Positions 34,590 to 47,149 of a stretch of DNA of 64,000 nt are shown piece after piece. How positions within the stretch are numbered: the first letter of the stretch is position 1; every line of letters starts with the position of its first letter. The DNA comes from Wyeomyia smithii. Lineage: Eukaryota > Arthropoda > Insecta > Diptera > Culicidae. The stretch lies in NCBI RefSeq assembly GCF_029784165.1, contig NC_073695.1:228255916-228319915 (forward strand), in the 5' to 3' direction. A program made the position numbers and the translations under genes. The notes under the pieces were generated by a model. It saw nothing but the letters and a program-made list of their open reading frames with translations. It was not told the origin of the DNA and ran no database searches.

Positions 34590-34723
34590 ATGATTCTCAA
34601 GGATGTCATCCTTTTGAAGCTGGCAAGTATGAAAATTTTCCTCATGGGTGTCACCCCCTAAAGGGTGACACCCGGGGCGGACCGCCCCCTCCGCCCCCAC
34701 CACGCTACGCCAGTGACTAAACT

Positions 34724-36239
34724 GTATAGCAACCAGGAGGCTTTATTCTTCTGAACAACTTTCTTGAATTTCTCAACTTTTAATTGGTTGCGCGATAAAT
34801 TAGGGTAGGGAACATATTTTAAGCAGCTTCAGGAGCCGCCTGTGTATTGAGACGAAATACTTGGAATCTGTAAGGTGAAATACAAACATAAGTATATCAA
34901 TTTGTTCTCTATCTTTTTCTCTGTCAGCACTTGTTTCTAGATTCTGAAACCGATTTAGCCAACTTTAACAATAGTCAATTAAAGTTCCCTTTCGAGGGAC
35001 ACTATTCCAATCACCCCGAACCTTTTAAGCAGTTTGCATCTGTTTTGCAGGGATTTTTTTTCAGCACCCGAATAGCGCCTGAATAGCTGCAACTTTTTTC
35101 GTTTGATGTTTTTTTTCTGGGTTGAACGGAATTTAATGTGTTCGTAAAACAGCTAGTTAATCAGAGTTTTCGTTTCATCATTGAAATTGTCGATATTGAT
35201 CAAAATTCAGAAGATTGCGGCCCGTTTATTTCGACTGATTAAAATAGTCAAAATTATATACGCATCGGCAGCGCGTTACGAATTTAGAATCAAAATTTGC
35301 ACTAACTTAAAGCCCTTGACTTCCTAAACAACTTCGCTGAAGATCGTTGCTCGCTAAGTGGTGGTATTCTGAAGATAAATTACGTACAAAATACTCAAAA
35401 CTGCATCCACACTATCGCTGCGTAGTGATTAAATTTCGAACCATACTCTTCGCCGACCGCAAGCCCTTGACTTCCTAAACAACTTTGCTGAAGATCGCAA
35501 CTCTGTCAGTCGTCGGAATTACGAGATAGAGTTACATGAGTCGGTGAAATTTTTTTGGGTGCTACAATATTCAAAATGGGTGTTGCATTGCTCAGTGAAG
35601 CGATTTCGAACTTATGGCAGTTAGTGTATGTAGTGAATTCTTCACACATGCTGAACAAGATATTGCGATAGAAAAAACTGCATAAAGAACAATGCGTCGA
35701 TTCACAACCATGAACCAAACTTAGGTTTTTTACAACCGAGATTAAAGAATTTTTGAAACAATAGACTGAACGGAAACAGTCACGTTCGAAGAAGGAAAAA
35801 CCCGCTGGCAAGGTCATGGTGTCGGTTTTCTAGGTTGCGCGTGGCAAAGTTTTCATTGGTTATTTTAAACTTTAACTTACTCGATCGATTAAATTTATTT
35901 TGAAAAACTTCAACTTCTCACCACGAACATGGTATCGAACGCCATCAAACATCGCTAGAAAAAGTGCATCGAAAGGAGATTATTATAATAAATAGTTTTA
36001 GATGTTTCATTTGTCGGGTAAAAAATGAGACTACCCTCGTATAATAGATATGATATATGTGTTTATTTTGTTAATTGAAGTAAGTAGTGAGTTGCAACTT
36101 ATGATATTTTAACTTATATTTAGGAATATTAAGAAATCTACACAGTACAAACATGTTGGAAATGGACGCTTAGAAAATGCTTATCAAATTAGGGACTACA
36201 TCCTTCATGTTAACTGCTCACGAATTCATCATAATGGTA
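34724..36239. repeat. Intergenic with ~152-bp direct repeat
   Basis: AAGCCCTTGACTTCCTAAAC at 35309 and 35461 opens two ~152-bp direct repeat units (continuing CTGAAGATCG). The rest is AT-rich without a recognised gene. Confidence 0.45.
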
Positions 36240-38830
36240 AACACGTTTTCGAATTCATCCTGCTCAAAAATATAAGAAAAATATCTGAGACATCAACAGT
36301 TCAAACATAGCTATTCACGTTCGTTATATATGCTCTGCACGACTTAAAAAGCACACTAGAATTTATTGAGCGTTGACAAAATTGAATTATCGCCCACTCC
36401 CTCAACCAAGCTACCCCAAGGTCAATCAATTTAGGCGTGAAACATACCGACGCAACGTGTTTTATTTTTATTAGTGCATAAATAAAGATGATGCCAAATT
36501 AACTGAATCGCTAAGAATGATGTAGCAAGATAATTTATTCAGAAAAAATAGTTTCAAATTTCACTTTTAATTGGTCCAATTAAATTTCATAACTGCCTCA
36601 ACTTCAACCTGAGATGCTGTCTAATATTCGGGAACAATCCGGGTGCCAGTTTAAGCGGGATTCGCGTTTGCTCTGTTGGTTCGATGCTGAAATTCAACAA
36701 CAGCTGGTACATAATTGCCTTAATCTCCATCAGGGCAAACCGGGACCCAATACAGTTTCTGGGACCAACCCCGAACGGCATGTACGCTGCCATGTTGAAT
36801 TGGGCTCGGTTTGCTTCGCTGAATCGTTCCGGGTCAAATTTGGTTGGATTGGGGTAATACTTCGGATCGAAATGGATTCCGTATACCGGGAACCACACGC
36901 AGGTACCTTGGTCGATAGTAAACTTCAGTCCATCTCCCGCGTCCAGCGTATAATCTTTGACGCAGTATCTATCGATCATCGGATTTGGCCACATTCTTAG
37001 CGTTTCCGATAGGACCATATCGAGATACTTCATCGATTGCAAAACATCGTACGATAGTGGTTGTCCTTTCAATTGTTTGTTGGTTTCGACAATCTCTTGG
37101 TAAAGTTTCTCTTGAACTTCGGGACTCAACGCCAGTTCGTACGCAATAAAGGTCATGCCGGATGCTATTCCTTCGAACCCGGCGAGGAAGAACAGCATGC
37201 ACTGTGCTGTGATTTCCGGATCTGTTAGAGTTTTGTTGTGCGATGCTTTTCCAATGTCTGATTCGAGGACTGTTGCAAAACCTTCATTTTCTGCTGTCGT
37301 TTCATGCTGAGCCTTTAGAACGCCCTTCTTTGCCATCATTAACAAATGAATCATGTCTGGCCGCACGATTCCATGGGCTTCTCTATTTTGCATCGCTTCT
37401 TTGACGATCTTCGAAAAGAAATGTATGTGCTTTCTTTCAATTACATCAATGCCCAGCTTTTCCATGATTCTTGGAAAAAATGCAAAGCACATTACTCTCA
37501 ATATGATAGAAGTTCTGAAAAAGTTGATCATGGAGCTTCCCGTCGCAAAGAAATCGTTTCCTGGGTCATGAATGGAGTCCACCTGCAGTCCAAAGGCACA
37601 ACTTGCTATAATATCGGTTGCAATCCGTGAGAACAGATCCTTTATTTCTCCATCAATGAATCCCTCTTTTTCTGCTTTTGAACGTAACGTTTGAATCATT
37701 CCACTACTGTACTGTGCGATTAGCTCGAACATCGCACGCATTTTGCTACCCGTAAAAGCTGGGCTCAGAGTAGACCGCATATCTCGCCACTTTTGACCCT
37801 TCAGTGAGAACAGAACTTTGTTGAACAATACGTTCGGGTTGTCGTTATCGTTCATGCCAAACATTGGGCGTCGATCAGTAAAATAATCGAAATCTTTTAC
37901 GGAAATTTGCTTGATCAGGTCCAGATCGGTAATCACGAAGGTACGACTGTTAGTATCAAACAATCCAAATACTCTGCGAAAAAAAAAACTAACTAACCCG
38001 ATCTCCATGACAAACAGCTTCACTTACTTCACACCGGCAAACTTATCGTAAACTTGTTTAACATAATCGTGCATAGATAGCCTCTTCAACATAATATCTG
38101 CAGTGCTGCCGAAAAACGGAACTGCCGCCAGCGAAGGAATTGGCTTATCGCGAAAGTAATCATGATTTTTGGTAAGCCAGCGATAGATAAACCAAAACAG
38201 CGTTAGCACCAACGCCAGACCAATAACGTTTACTTCCATGTTCGTTCTCCGCGACTGATGCGCACATACTGAACTCGGTTCGTGTTTGTTTGTCCAGCTC
38301 AACCTCGGTGGTGAGCAGGTTATTAATTTTATGATTCAGTGGTTGTTAGTGTTGGGTCCGGTTAGTGACGAATTCCGAACGATGCGAGAATTATTTTCTT
38401 GTTTCAATCAATCCAAAATTATGAGTGGGCAGCACTCATTCTGAAAAATACAAACCTGAACCGAATTTCTCGTTGACTTTGAAAGGTCACGTGTCACATT
38501 CGGTTGGTTGATTCTCTGCTCGAAGCCGCCTCATCTGGAATCAGTAGCCAGCGTGTGTGACACAAGTATCGTGTGCTGATGCTGGCTAAGTTAATTGTTA
38601 CTCATTAAGGGGTCTAATAACCACTCGAGCGGTATGTATTCGTGTTGCAGTGGTTATATCGAACATCAACTATGTCTGTCGTATATTTGTTCAGAGAAAA
38701 TTTTTGTAGTCGTTGTTTAGAATGCAGGTGGAAGCTTTTGTACATTCACAGTACCAATTGAAGTCCCAAATGCTGAAAAACAAATTCAAATTATCCATGC
38801 ATTGAGTAGAGATACGGTTGCTTGTGGACT
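36240..38830 (-). repeat. Segmental duplication, block 1 (intact P450)
   Basis: The P450 at 36587-38239, ~350 bp of 3' flank and ~590 bp of 5' flank are homologous to 49895-54020 in the same orientation. Shared flanking words include GAAAAATATCTGAGACAT, CCCAAGGTCAATCA (3' side) and TTAGTGTTGGGTCCG, CATCTGGAATCAGTAGC (5' side). Confidence 0.85.
36587..38239 (-). CDS. Cytochrome P450, CYP9 family, intact, atypical I-helix
   Basis: Exons 38028-38239 and 36587-37973, with a 54-bp GT-AG phase-2 intron, give 532 residues. The start MEVNVIGLALVL gives the standard 212-base anchor exon. Motifs: WRDMR from ~133, helix K SETLR (E394/R397), FDPERF, and Cys478 in FGVGPRNCIG. The oxygen-activation motif reads AGFEG (335-339) where most paralogues have AGFDT: the acidic residue is kept as Glu but the conserved Thr is Gly. 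That Thr normally supports proton delivery to bound oxygen, so activity may be altered (inference); all other landmarks and the full frame are preserved. A minus-strand AATAAA lies at 36534-36539. A decayed duplicate is at 50227-52604. Confidence 0.92.
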
Positions 38831-38994
38831 AGTCTTTGACTGCCTATAGCTTCAAAGTTTGTGTTTTGTCAGTGTGTCTTTTAAAGATTACCTGGAAGTT
38901 AACTTACATCAGTCTTTCTCAAGACTACCTATTTCTTTCTTTCTCAATACTTGCAATTTGATATTATTTTTGAACTTTTTTCGTATCACCTGAA

Positions 38995-40290
38995 ATGGCA
39001 GGACGAAAAAAGAAACCACGCATCGCTACGGGGAGGAACAGAGAGGCATCTCTTTCTGAAACTAGCTTATGCAGTGAAAATTTATATGATATTCTGCCTG
39101 AGCAATAAGCCGGCGAAATTGAAATGTTTGAACGTAAAACTATTCAAAGTGAAATTTCTTTAAAAAAAGAGAAAGTTCCACCTATTGTGGTAACTATTGC
39201 TTCTGAATTTTATATTTTTATAAGAGAACTTTCTACGTTTCTCTCCGACGTCAAAGTTACTTATCAAATTGGCCGAAGAGGCGAATGCCGTTTACTGGCC
39301 CAAACATTGAAAGATTGGAGTCGTCTTATTCAGTATTTAACTGAAAAGATGTATAAATTTTTTACATATGATACGAAGAGCGCCAAGCCGTTCAAGGTCG
39401 TATTGAAAGGTCTCACCAACGATCAAACCGTTGATGAGATTAAAATTACTTTGACAGAATTACTTAGTATAGCCCCTACCCAAGTAATTCTGATGAAACA
39501 AAAATCACGAGGCGAAAACAGTCAGCGAACTGGAATTTCCCTTGTAAATTATTTAATTCATTTTAACCGCAGTGAGGTTAATAACTTAAAATTTTTTGAA
39601 AAAGCACATGCTTTATATAACGTGCGTGTAAAATGGGAATTATATCGAAAGATTGGCGGAGGTGAGAAGCATATCACCCAATGCCGTGTTTGCCAACGTT
39701 ATGGCCATGGTTCAAAGTTTTGTAACATGGACCAAAAATGCCTCATTTGTGGAGACTCTTCTCACAAAAAAGACACATGTCCTGTGAAAGAGAGTAAAAA
39801 TTTTCGCTGTGCGAATTGTAACGGCAACCATATGTCGAATTTTTATCAATACCCAGCCCGTTTAGCAATTATAAAGGCAAGGCAAGGTAAACAAAATTCA
39901 AAACAAAATTCTCAAAGCGTACCAGTGACGCATAGTTTACCTACTCCTTTGCATACCCGTTTAACTTATGCACAGGTTACAGGTAGTTCGAACATTATAC
40001 CGCCTAGTGTTGGTAGTTCGAAAATGGCCGTTAATATGGGTAAGCAAAACACGCTAGAAAATAATTGTACACCTATTACTCCAGCTGATATTGCTGCCGA
40101 AAATATTTTTTCTAATGTCAACTGCCTGGGGCCTATTACGGCAGGTAAACTTTATTTTTTGCAACAGGCAATGTTCGATCTTATGAACGTCATGTTGCAG
40201 GCAAAATCAATGTTTGAAGCCATTCAAATAGGCACAAATTTTACTATCAAAATTGTTTCTAATTTAAAATTTAGCAATGATTTTAAATAA
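38995..40290 (+). pseudogene. Retrotransposon ORF1 (Gag-like, CCHC knuckles), one nonsense codon
   Basis: The natural start appears to be ATG 38995 (MAGRKKKPRIATG...). The frame is broken by TAA at 39106-39108 after 37 codons and then stays open to 40290. Downstream Met 39124 could start a shorter product. The protein ends its core with three knuckles: CRVCQRYGHGSKFC, CLICGDSSHKKDTC, and a third, CANCNGNHMSNFYQY, whose last Cys is replaced by Tyr. Such proteins bind the element RNA in the cytoplasm. The stop overlaps the ORF2 start by 14 bases. Confidence 0.82.
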
Positions 40291-42937
40291 AACAATTAAA
40301 ATATTAAATTGGAATGCTCGCTCATTGAAGGCCATTAAGAATGAGCTTTTTAATTTTTTAACAGTAAATAATGTGCATAATGCAATTATTACTGAAACAT
40401 TTTTGAAACCTAACATAAAATTAAAATATGATCCCAATTACGTGGTTCATAGATATGATAGGATTCAGGGTTCCGGCGGTGGAGTTGCAATTGTTATTCA
40501 TCGCCGAATCAAACATCGTGCTCTTCCCCATCTTGAGACGAAAGTTATTGAAACCTTGGGAATTGAAGTTCAAACTGAACTTGGGATTTTATTTATTGCC
40601 GCAGCATATTTACCATTTCAATGCACACGCGAGCACAAAAATTATTTTAAAGGTGATTTACAAAAACTCACCAGGAATCGTTCGAAATTTTTTATAATCG
40701 GCGATTTTAACGCTAAACATCGTTCATGGAATAATTCTCAAAGTAATTTCAATGGCAAAATTTTATTCAATGATTGTTCTTCAAAATACTATTCTATTTT
40801 GGCTCCGATTAGTCCTACATGCTTTTCTTCTGTAAGAAACCCTTCAACAATTGATTTGGTGCTAACAGATCAAAGTCATGTATGTAGTGATTTGATCACA
40901 CATGCTGACTTTGATTCTGACCATCTTCCAATAACTTTTTCTTTATCACATGAATCAGTTTTAAACCCTATGAGCTCTGTTTTTAATTATCACAAGGCTA
41001 ATTGGGAAAGATACAAAACTCATATTGAGAGAAATTTCAATAATGAGCTTGATTTGCAAAACGAAGTGAATATTGATTCCGCTTTGGAAGCATTAAAATG
41101 TGCAATTGTTGATGCCAGGAATAATTCTGTTCCAAAGGCTAAAATGAAATTTGATTCACCAATAATTGACGAAAATCTTCAACTTCTAATTCGTTTGAAA
41201 AATGTCCGCAGACGCTAATATCAACGTTCTCGTGACCCTGCTTTTAAAACTATTTATAAAGATTTACAGAAAGAGATTAAGCATAGATTTACTCTTCTGA
41301 GAAATCAAAATTTTGAGACTAAAGTTGAAAAATTGAAACCATGTTCAAAACCTTTTTGGAAGCTGTCGAAGTTTCTTAAGAAACCTTCAAAGCCTATTCC
41401 AGTTTTAAAAGATGGTGAACGTTTTCTTGTATCCAATGAACAAAAGGCTCAAAGACTTGCTCAGCAGTTTGAGAGTGTTCATAACTCAAATTTGAATTTT
41501 GTGAGTCCAATTGAAAATGAAGTCACACGTCAATTTGATTTAATTTCTTCCCAGAATTTTTTACCTGCAGAAATAATTGGAACTAACTTGAATGAGATTA
41601 AATCAATTATTAAAAATTTAAAAAATATGAAAGCACCTGGTGACGATGGAATCTTCAATATACTAATCAAACATCTCCCTGAGAGCACAATGGAATTTTT
41701 AGTGAAAATTTTCAATTGCTGCTTCAAAATTGCATATTTTCCCAAATTATGGAAAAATGCAAAAATTACTCCAATTTTAAAGCCGGATAAGAATCCAGCT
41801 GAAGTTTCAAGTTACCGACCAATCAGTTTGCTTTCTTCAATAAGTAAACTGTTTGAGAGAATTATTCTTAACAGAATGATGTCACACATCAACGAAAATT
41901 CAATTTTTGCAAATGAACAGGTTGGATTTCGCCATGGGCATTCTACAACTCATCAATTGCTCAGAGTTACTAATATGATACGAGCTAACAAATCTGAAGG
42001 TTATTCCACTGGAGCTGCTCTTTTAGACATAAAAAAAGCATTCGACAGTGTTTGGCATAAAGGTTTGATTGCAAAATTGCAAACTTTTAATTTTCCAATT
42101 TTTCTAATCAAAATTTTGAAAAATTATCTTACTGATCGAACTCTGCAGGTTGTCTATCAGAATTCAAAATCTGATAGATTTCCTGTCAGAGCAGGTGTAC
42201 CTCAAGGTTCAGTCTTGGGTCCAGTCCTGTACAACATATTCACTTCAGAACTTCCTGATTTGCCTCCAGGATGCACAAAGTCCTTGTTCTGCGATGACAC
42301 AAGCATTTCCGTAAAAGGAAAAAGTCTTCGTGTCATATGCAGTCGATTGCAGAAAAGTTTAGATATTTTTTCTTCCTACTTGCAAAAGTGGAAAATCTCT
42401 CCCAATGCTTCTAAAACTCAAATGATAATTTTTCCGCATAAGCCTAGGGCTTCTTTCCTCAAGCCAAACAATAATCACGTTGTCAAGATGAATGGGGTTA
42501 TTTTAAGTTGGTCCGACAAGGTTAAGTACTTGGGACTAATTTATGATAAAAAACTTATTTTCAAAGAGCACATTGAGAGTATACAAGCCAAGTGCATCAA
42601 ATATACGAGATGTTTATATCCTCTCATTAACAGGAATTCTAAACTTTGTTTAAAGAACAAACTTTTGATTTACAAACAAATTTTTAGACCAGCAATGCTT
42701 TATGCTGTACCGATCTGGTCAAGTTGCTGTTCAACAAGGAAGAAAACGCTCCAAAGGATTCAGAATAAAATTCTGAAGATGATTTTGAAGCGTCCTCCTT
42801 GGTTTAGAACACTCGAATTACATAGACTTACTGGTGTTGAACCATTAGAAGCTATGTCAAATAAAATTATTAACAATTTTCGACAAAAATCGTTGCAATC
42901 CTCAATTGCTACGATAAGCTCTCTTTATAGCCAATAA
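40277..42937 (+). pseudogene. Retrotransposon ORF2 (APE endonuclease + reverse transcriptase), one nonsense codon
   Basis: A single frame of 887 codons is interrupted once, by TAA at 41216-41218 between the endonuclease and polymerase domains. The endonuclease half has NWNARS, the acidic ITETF block, GDFNAKH and SDHLP of AP-like nucleases. The polymerase half has KAPGDDGI, DIKKAFDSVWHKG, GVPQGSVLGP and the catalytic FCDD (usually FADD in the clade). It would nick target DNA and prime cDNA synthesis. With this stop the two activities would be separated, so the copy is probably immobile. No RNase H domain follows, as expected for jockey. Confidence 0.88.
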
Positions 42938-43161
42938 GTTAGCAATTAAGTTAGTTGTAAGTTTACTTCCCCTTTTCTGACAAGTAGGTTTAAATCCCTA
43001 CGAATGATAAGTCCTAATTGCGAAAGCAAACAAATCCTAACAATTAAAATTACAAATTTCTAACAGTGTTGAGAAGTCACCATTTGTGATTGGACACACA
43101 TACTCATTATTTACTAATATTTATCATAAATACTTAAGCTACTCCCCCCTTTGAAAAAAAA

Positions 43162-43430
43162 TATATATTTTTCGACCATATTAGTAACAAATGATAATAA
43201 CATTCATTAAAGTTATGTTTCTTCGTTTACATTCAATTATACTGCAATATTGTTTTTGTCTGATTGATTTCATTTGAACGTTTCCATACCAATTGATGGT
43301 TCATGGTGATTTTATTAGCAGTGTGTGATTTTCATACTAAAAAGAGAAAAGAACCATTAAATCGGAACTTTGATGGTTTTTAAGGAATCCGTAGACAAGC
43401 TGCGTGTACGGTAAGTCTAGCCTACCCAGA
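43162..43430. other. Short intergenic between two retroelements
   Basis: AT-rich, nothing recognised. Confidence 0.4.
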
Positions 43431-44370
43431 ATATCGCGCACCGGGATGTTGGACTGTATTCCTCGGGCCCTAAGGAAGTCTACAAGTTAGGATCTCATGC
43501 CATAATACTCAGTGCATACCCGAACAATACGTTCAATGTCATGGTATCCCTGTCCACAAACGCAAAGATTCATTCGTGAGCCCAATACGCGAGAGATGGG
43601 CTTGAAGCCCATAGTGATTGGACATAAGCCTAGACATGACACGAATGAAGTCTCGACCTACATCCAACCGTCCGAACCACGGTTTCGTCGATACCAGAGG
43701 GGTCGATAGAGTGTAGCCACCGCCCCGATTCCTTGCCAGCTAAGGAGTGTCTTCTGACGATAAATTCCAAATAATTCATTGTAAGCAATGGCTCTTATGT
43801 AAATATCACCGTTTATTGAGCCCACCTAAGCTAGAGAGTCAGCCCTCTCATTGCCCGGAATGCAACAATGAGAAGATACCCATGCTAAGGTAATCTGGGT
43901 TGATTTTGCGGATCAAGCACTCAGATGTTCCCCATCAGGAAATACGGAGAATGCTCCACATCCTTCATCGATCAAAGAGCCTCAATAGAGCAGAGACTGT
44001 TCGTAAAGATGAAGTTCGTGGGCATTCTTTCGATAATCGCGAGGGTATACTGAATTGCAGCTAATTCTGCGACGTAAACAGAAGCAGCATTATCGAGCTT
44101 ATAGGAGGCGGTGAAATTGTTATTGAAGAAACCGAAGCCATCGAGAAGTGATCCGTCAGTGTAGGACGCATTGTCACAGTTGATGATTCTATATTTATTA
44201 AAAAATATTTTCGAAATCTGCTGCACGCGTAAGTGATCCGGGATTCCACGAGTTTCTTCCATCATGGATGTATCGAAAAATATAGAAGCATCAGAAGCAT
44301 CTAATAAGTTGTCACGATTGGAGATGTATGAGGATGGATTTATACTTTGGGACATGTGGTTGAAATACAA
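43431..44370 (-). pseudogene. LOA/I-type retrotransposon C-terminal fragment (RNase H)
   Basis: On the minus strand an RNase H domain is readable at 43972-44370 (YTDGSLLDGFGFF..., then VYVAELAAIQYTLAII and IFTNSLCSIEAL). After a gap and frame breaks, a C-terminal zinc-binding tail follows near 43500-43640 (LCVCGQGYHDIERIVRVC). This order is typical of LOA/I-group non-LTR elements, which carry RNase H, unlike the adjacent jockey element. The usual FTDSL Asp is Asn here. It is a 5'-truncated, decayed copy. Confidence 0.75.
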
Positions 44371-47149
44371 AATAATGAATCTCTTGGCGACCGTTTTTGA
44401 GATTAGCTTTTTTTTTTTAAAATATGCCCTTTTTGTAAGTTATTCGTGATTCTCTGCAACACTCAAATTTTTTTGAAACGTATGATATATTGATCATAAC
44501 ACAATTCATTCTTTAATTCAATTTTTTTATTCTGAAGTATAATACTAGTAAATACACCCAGCACCCAACATTCCGAAATGTCGAAAATGGAGTGCAATGG
44601 CAGAATGGAAGATTTCAAATGCTTACATCTTCGTTACCACTGAACGGATTTTTGGAATTAATATCTCGTTGGATAAAGAACAATTTTTTCTAGTTTATGA
44701 AAACAGTGTTTGAAACATTTTTTCATAGTAAGGCCGTTACTATGGCCGTTGGAAGGGGAAGAAAAAAAAAGCTCAAACCGTTTTGTTCATTTCATTGGTT
44801 TTCCGACAGCATAAATGCTTAATTTAGCAACAAACAAGTCAGGTAACAGCGAGAGTGTCGTCGAAAGGCAAGCGAAATAAATAATAATAATAATAAAGTG
44901 TTATTTTTCAACATTTATTTTAATGCAAGTTACAAACGTTATAACTTGCACACAAACTTTGATCAAAGATATTTCTTTTTTTTTCATTTCGGTGTAATTT
45001 TTTTTTGCCACCCCCTCTGCTAACTTTGATAACCTTGGACATAAAAAGAATTCGAAATTTGTATCAGCCTAAACTTAAATTTCATACCCAATTTAATTAC
45101 AGCTGAAAAAATCGCGTGCTCGCGATGATGCAATTCAAACACTTCCCCAGCTTAGTCTTCACTAAAGCATACAAACGATTTGGTTCGTTGCCGTTGTTGT
45201 TGCTTTGTTCGCTCGAGTGATTAGTCAGCCATTAGCCACACATAAAAACTAGCATGCAACAATTTAGTCTTCATTGTTCATTCGTTCACTGTAGCAGAAG
45301 GACGATTTACTGAAAACCGGATCGATCGGTAGCAAGCAGACTTGCGGCAGCGCAGCAGGCGATGATTTCATGTTTGCATGGTTTTTGCTGACACACACGG
45401 TCATTTGATTGCAGCATTCCGTAACGGACGGCGCTTTGTTTTTTAGTGCATCAAAATTATTACTATTTATCTGCCATTCACCGTTGCCACGAACGTTGCT
45501 AATAGTGATGAAAACTTTAAAATCTCGCTTTTCTTCTTAACGTAATTTTTCAACCGCAGACGGCAAAAGCAACGATCGAAATGTTTTAATTTCTCCACTA
45601 TTTCTTCGCCTTTATTTTTATACTGTGTTCATATTGTCTTTATATTGTGACACACCAATGATTTTTTTTTATTTTATTTTATTTTTCTTCGGGCTCCGAT
45701 CACCGTGTGGCTTATTTTGTCGAGTCTTAATTGAATTTCGGTGGGTTTTTCTTACTATTTAAAACAAATTTGTTGACGTTCCGGTCTACTTGTCCTTTGT
45801 TCCGACCATTTTCAGAAAACAAATTTTCTATTGTGATCCCTTCGGTGGGTTTCCTTATTTTTTAATTTTTTATCGAACAATTATTCAGAGTTGTGCAAGT
45901 AATTGCATTAATCTACCTGTTTAACTTGTATTACACATACTAAACGAATTAATAACAGCAACCAAGCATGGAAAAGTTCACTCACTAGCAATATTTCATG
46001 CAAATGTGTTCTTTGGTTCATTAGGTATCGTTCAACTATTTCCACTTGCGTACAAGTTTTCCATAGAAACGCTGCTGATTGTTTTTCGCTTCTAAGAGTT
46101 CCGAATACCATAGAAGGAGACTTAATGATTCAAACACGATAGTAGTTATTGTATCCAAGTTCACTTGCATACAACAGTTTCGCGGGATCTTTGAGATATT
46201 ATCGCCAGTTATACAAAATTATGAATCCAAATGAAAATTAGATTGCGTTCAATTGTTTGCTTGCCGGAGCAAGGAGGTATCATTAATGCTAACGGAAATT
46301 GCAGCATGGTGCACTAGCATGTGATATTTGAAATCACCAAGAATTATCGTGGTATATCACGGTGAAAGCAGGACGTGGAGTAGCCGAAACCCACATACAA
46401 GCAACCCACATTTGAAAGAATCGTTGCGATCGCTTGAGTGCAATCGTTTACGATTCTTTCGTGAAACACTCGCTATATGTTGCTCGCTTCGCCTAAAGCA
46501 GGCAATACAGAAACAAAATCATCAAAGAAAGCTACCATATTCTTTGCTCTAAGTTGTCTCTTGCATGCGTGAGAATGTGTTACTTTTAATAGCAATGGTT
46601 TGCTAGGATTGAAAGCTTATGAATAGCACGTTCAAAAATGATACCCGAATGATTGTTATGCGATACGATTTTTTCCATCCTTGACAACAACAAACAAATT
46701 TTAAACATAATTCAAACTAGCTCGATAGTTGAAATATGATCGCATTTAGTGATAAACAACTCTAGCGTCACTTTCCAATCACTTTAATAATGTAAAACTG
46801 CCTATTTCAGAATTTGCTAGGTAAGAAAATTCAGCATTGCTTCAAGAACGTGTTTGTGGCCTTAAGAAAGGCCGACTGTGATTTGCACTTGGCCGGAGAA
46901 ATGAAACAATTCACCTTGAGCTAGTGTATTTCGTAATAGCTATAACTTCGAACCCAGCATACTTAATTAGCTCTTCTGGTAACAACAATAGTACGGGAGG
47001 CTAAACTTGGCTGGTCTACCGCTTGTGTCCTCGATGTCGTCTTAATGACGAGTTTGTTGACGGTTAAACAGTTGAACACTCTATTTTTTTACTTTCTTCC
47101 ATAATACCGTGTGTGTCGCCCCGCCCATTTGTCACGTTAGATATTTAAG
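44371..47149. other. Intergenic, no recognised gene
   Basis: AT-rich DNA with small open frames that look like chance. No tRNA, SINE or inverted-repeat element could be defined by eye. Confidence 0.4.

Larger units (their letters stand above)
32568..34715. mobile_element. hAT-type non-autonomous element (CAGTAGCGTAGCG ends)
   Basis: Ends CAGTAGCGTAGCGTG...CACGCTACGCCAGTG, 13 of 15 matching as inverted repeats, with a perfect 8-bp target-site duplication ACTAAACT (32560-32567, 34716-34723). GTGACACCCGGGGCGG occurs near both ends. Most of the interior is a second nested element (32793-34589). No transposase. Confidence 0.82.
38865..43161 (+). mobile_element. Jockey-clade non-LTR retrotransposon (Juan-like), near full length, dead
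   Basis: Two overlapping ORFs (Gag-like with zinc knuckles; endonuclease plus reverse transcriptase), a ~220-bp 3' UTR and a terminal A run (43154-43161) form a nearly complete element. Each ORF has one in-frame stop. It lies just upstream of the 36.2-38.8 kb duplication block. The 5' boundary is approximate, set by where homology between the duplicated P450 flanks stops, and target duplications were not resolved. 'Juan-like' is a guess from ORF layout and 3' UTR. Confidence 0.8.
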
